DNA from: Tannerella sp.
GTDB lineage: Bacteria > Bacteroidota > Bacteroidia > Bacteroidales > Tannerellaceae
Reading direction: 5' to 3'
Assembly (NCBI GenBank): GCA_031283785.1
Contig: JAITBC010000304.1
Span: forward strand, 1-6,833
DNA length: 6,833 nucleotides
The notes beneath the pieces are model-generated. The model had not been told where the DNA came from, did no database searches, and worked only from the letters and a program-made list of their open reading frames with translations. Made by a program: the position numbers and the translations under genes. How positions within the stretch are numbered: the stretch's first letter is position 1; each line of letters starts with the position of its first letter. Shown piece after piece: positions 6,597-6,833 of this stretch.

Positions 6597-6833
6597 TCAC
6601 ATTTGCATTGACAAAATATTTTCGGCTACTCCGTGCAGCAGTCTTTTACGCGCTTCCATGCTTGTCCATGCGATATGTGGAGTAAGAATCAGCCTGTCAG
6701 GATATTTCACTCTTAGCAAAGGACTGTCTGCGGGTAACGGCTCTTTGGAAAATACGTCCAGAGCTGCGCCTGCAATGGTTTTTGAATTGACAGCTTCGAC
6801 CAGATCGGCTTCGTTCACTATCGGACCTCTTCC
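6597..6833 (-). CDS. D-isomer-specific 2-hydroxyacid dehydrogenase, C-terminal part (5' end outside window)
   Basis: The - strand frame is open from 6833 to the stop (complement of 6597-6599), giving 78 residues. It starts in the family signature [11 protein letters not shown], which follows the NAD-binding Rossmann core. The GTG at 6816-6818 inside this motif is not a start. Next come [14 protein letters not shown], whose Glu in KEP corresponds to the catalytic Glu of the family, and [13 protein letters not shown], whose His is the catalytic acid/base; the partner Arg lies outside the window. These enzymes reduce or oxidise 2-hydroxy/2-keto acids with NAD(P). The motifs fit the glycerate dehydrogenase/hydroxypyruvate reductase or phosphoglycerate dehydrogenase-like branch, but substrate cannot be set from this fragment. 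The ending ENILSMQM appears several residues shorter than the usual ending of relatives. It is convergent with the PUL operon and probably unrelated to it. Confidence 0.93.
   Translation of the reverse strand, partial: GRGPIVNEADLVEAVNSKTIAGAALDVFSKEPLPADSPLLRVKYPDRLILTPHIAWTSMEARKRLLHGVAENILSMQM

Overview
The window looks like part of a chromosome from a Bacteroidota bacterium, most likely of the order Bacteroidales. It carries a SusC/SusD pair followed by two surface lipoproteins built from domains typical of that phylum. Lipoprotein signals end in Cys followed by acidic residues, and gene starts have A/T-rich leaders instead of clear Shine-Dalgarno sequences. No taxonomic marker gene is present, so genus or species cannot be named.

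Layout. Positions 1-1766 hold the C-terminal part of a SusC-like TonB-dependent outer-membrane transporter, open at the left edge. A SusD-like glycan-binding lipoprotein follows almost without a gap (1768 or 1780 to 3699). After a 42-bp A/T-rich spacer comes a three-domain lipoprotein of the DUF4959-DUF5126-DUF5000 type (3742-4965). Forty bases later is a DUF4998-type lipoprotein with a C-terminal CBM6/CBM35-like carbohydrate-binding module (5006-6190). All four read in the + direction and look like one operon, closed by a strong intrinsic terminator at 6220-6247. Positions 6191-6596 hold no confidently real gene: they contain the terminator, a short sequence resembling the 5' end of a group II intron directly behind it, a patch of short repeats, and a doubtful 33-codon membrane-peptide ORF. 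From 6597 to the right edge, on the - strand and convergent, is the C-terminal end of a D-isomer-specific 2-hydroxyacid dehydrogenase, unrelated in function to the operon.

How the genes work together. SusC is the outer-membrane channel and SusD its lid-like partner. The two lipoproteins probably sit on the cell surface and add glycan-binding or scaffolding surfaces. Together they form the capture and import part of a polysaccharide utilization locus (PUL). No glycoside hydrolase, polysaccharide lyase, sulfatase or regulator lies in the window, so the substrate cannot be read from it.

The least ordinary part is the intergenic stretch 6249-6596. The intron-like 5' end abuts the terminator in the arrangement known for group IIC introns, but no reverse transcriptase or domain V follows, so it is probably a remnant. 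I see no convincing new multi-gene system here.
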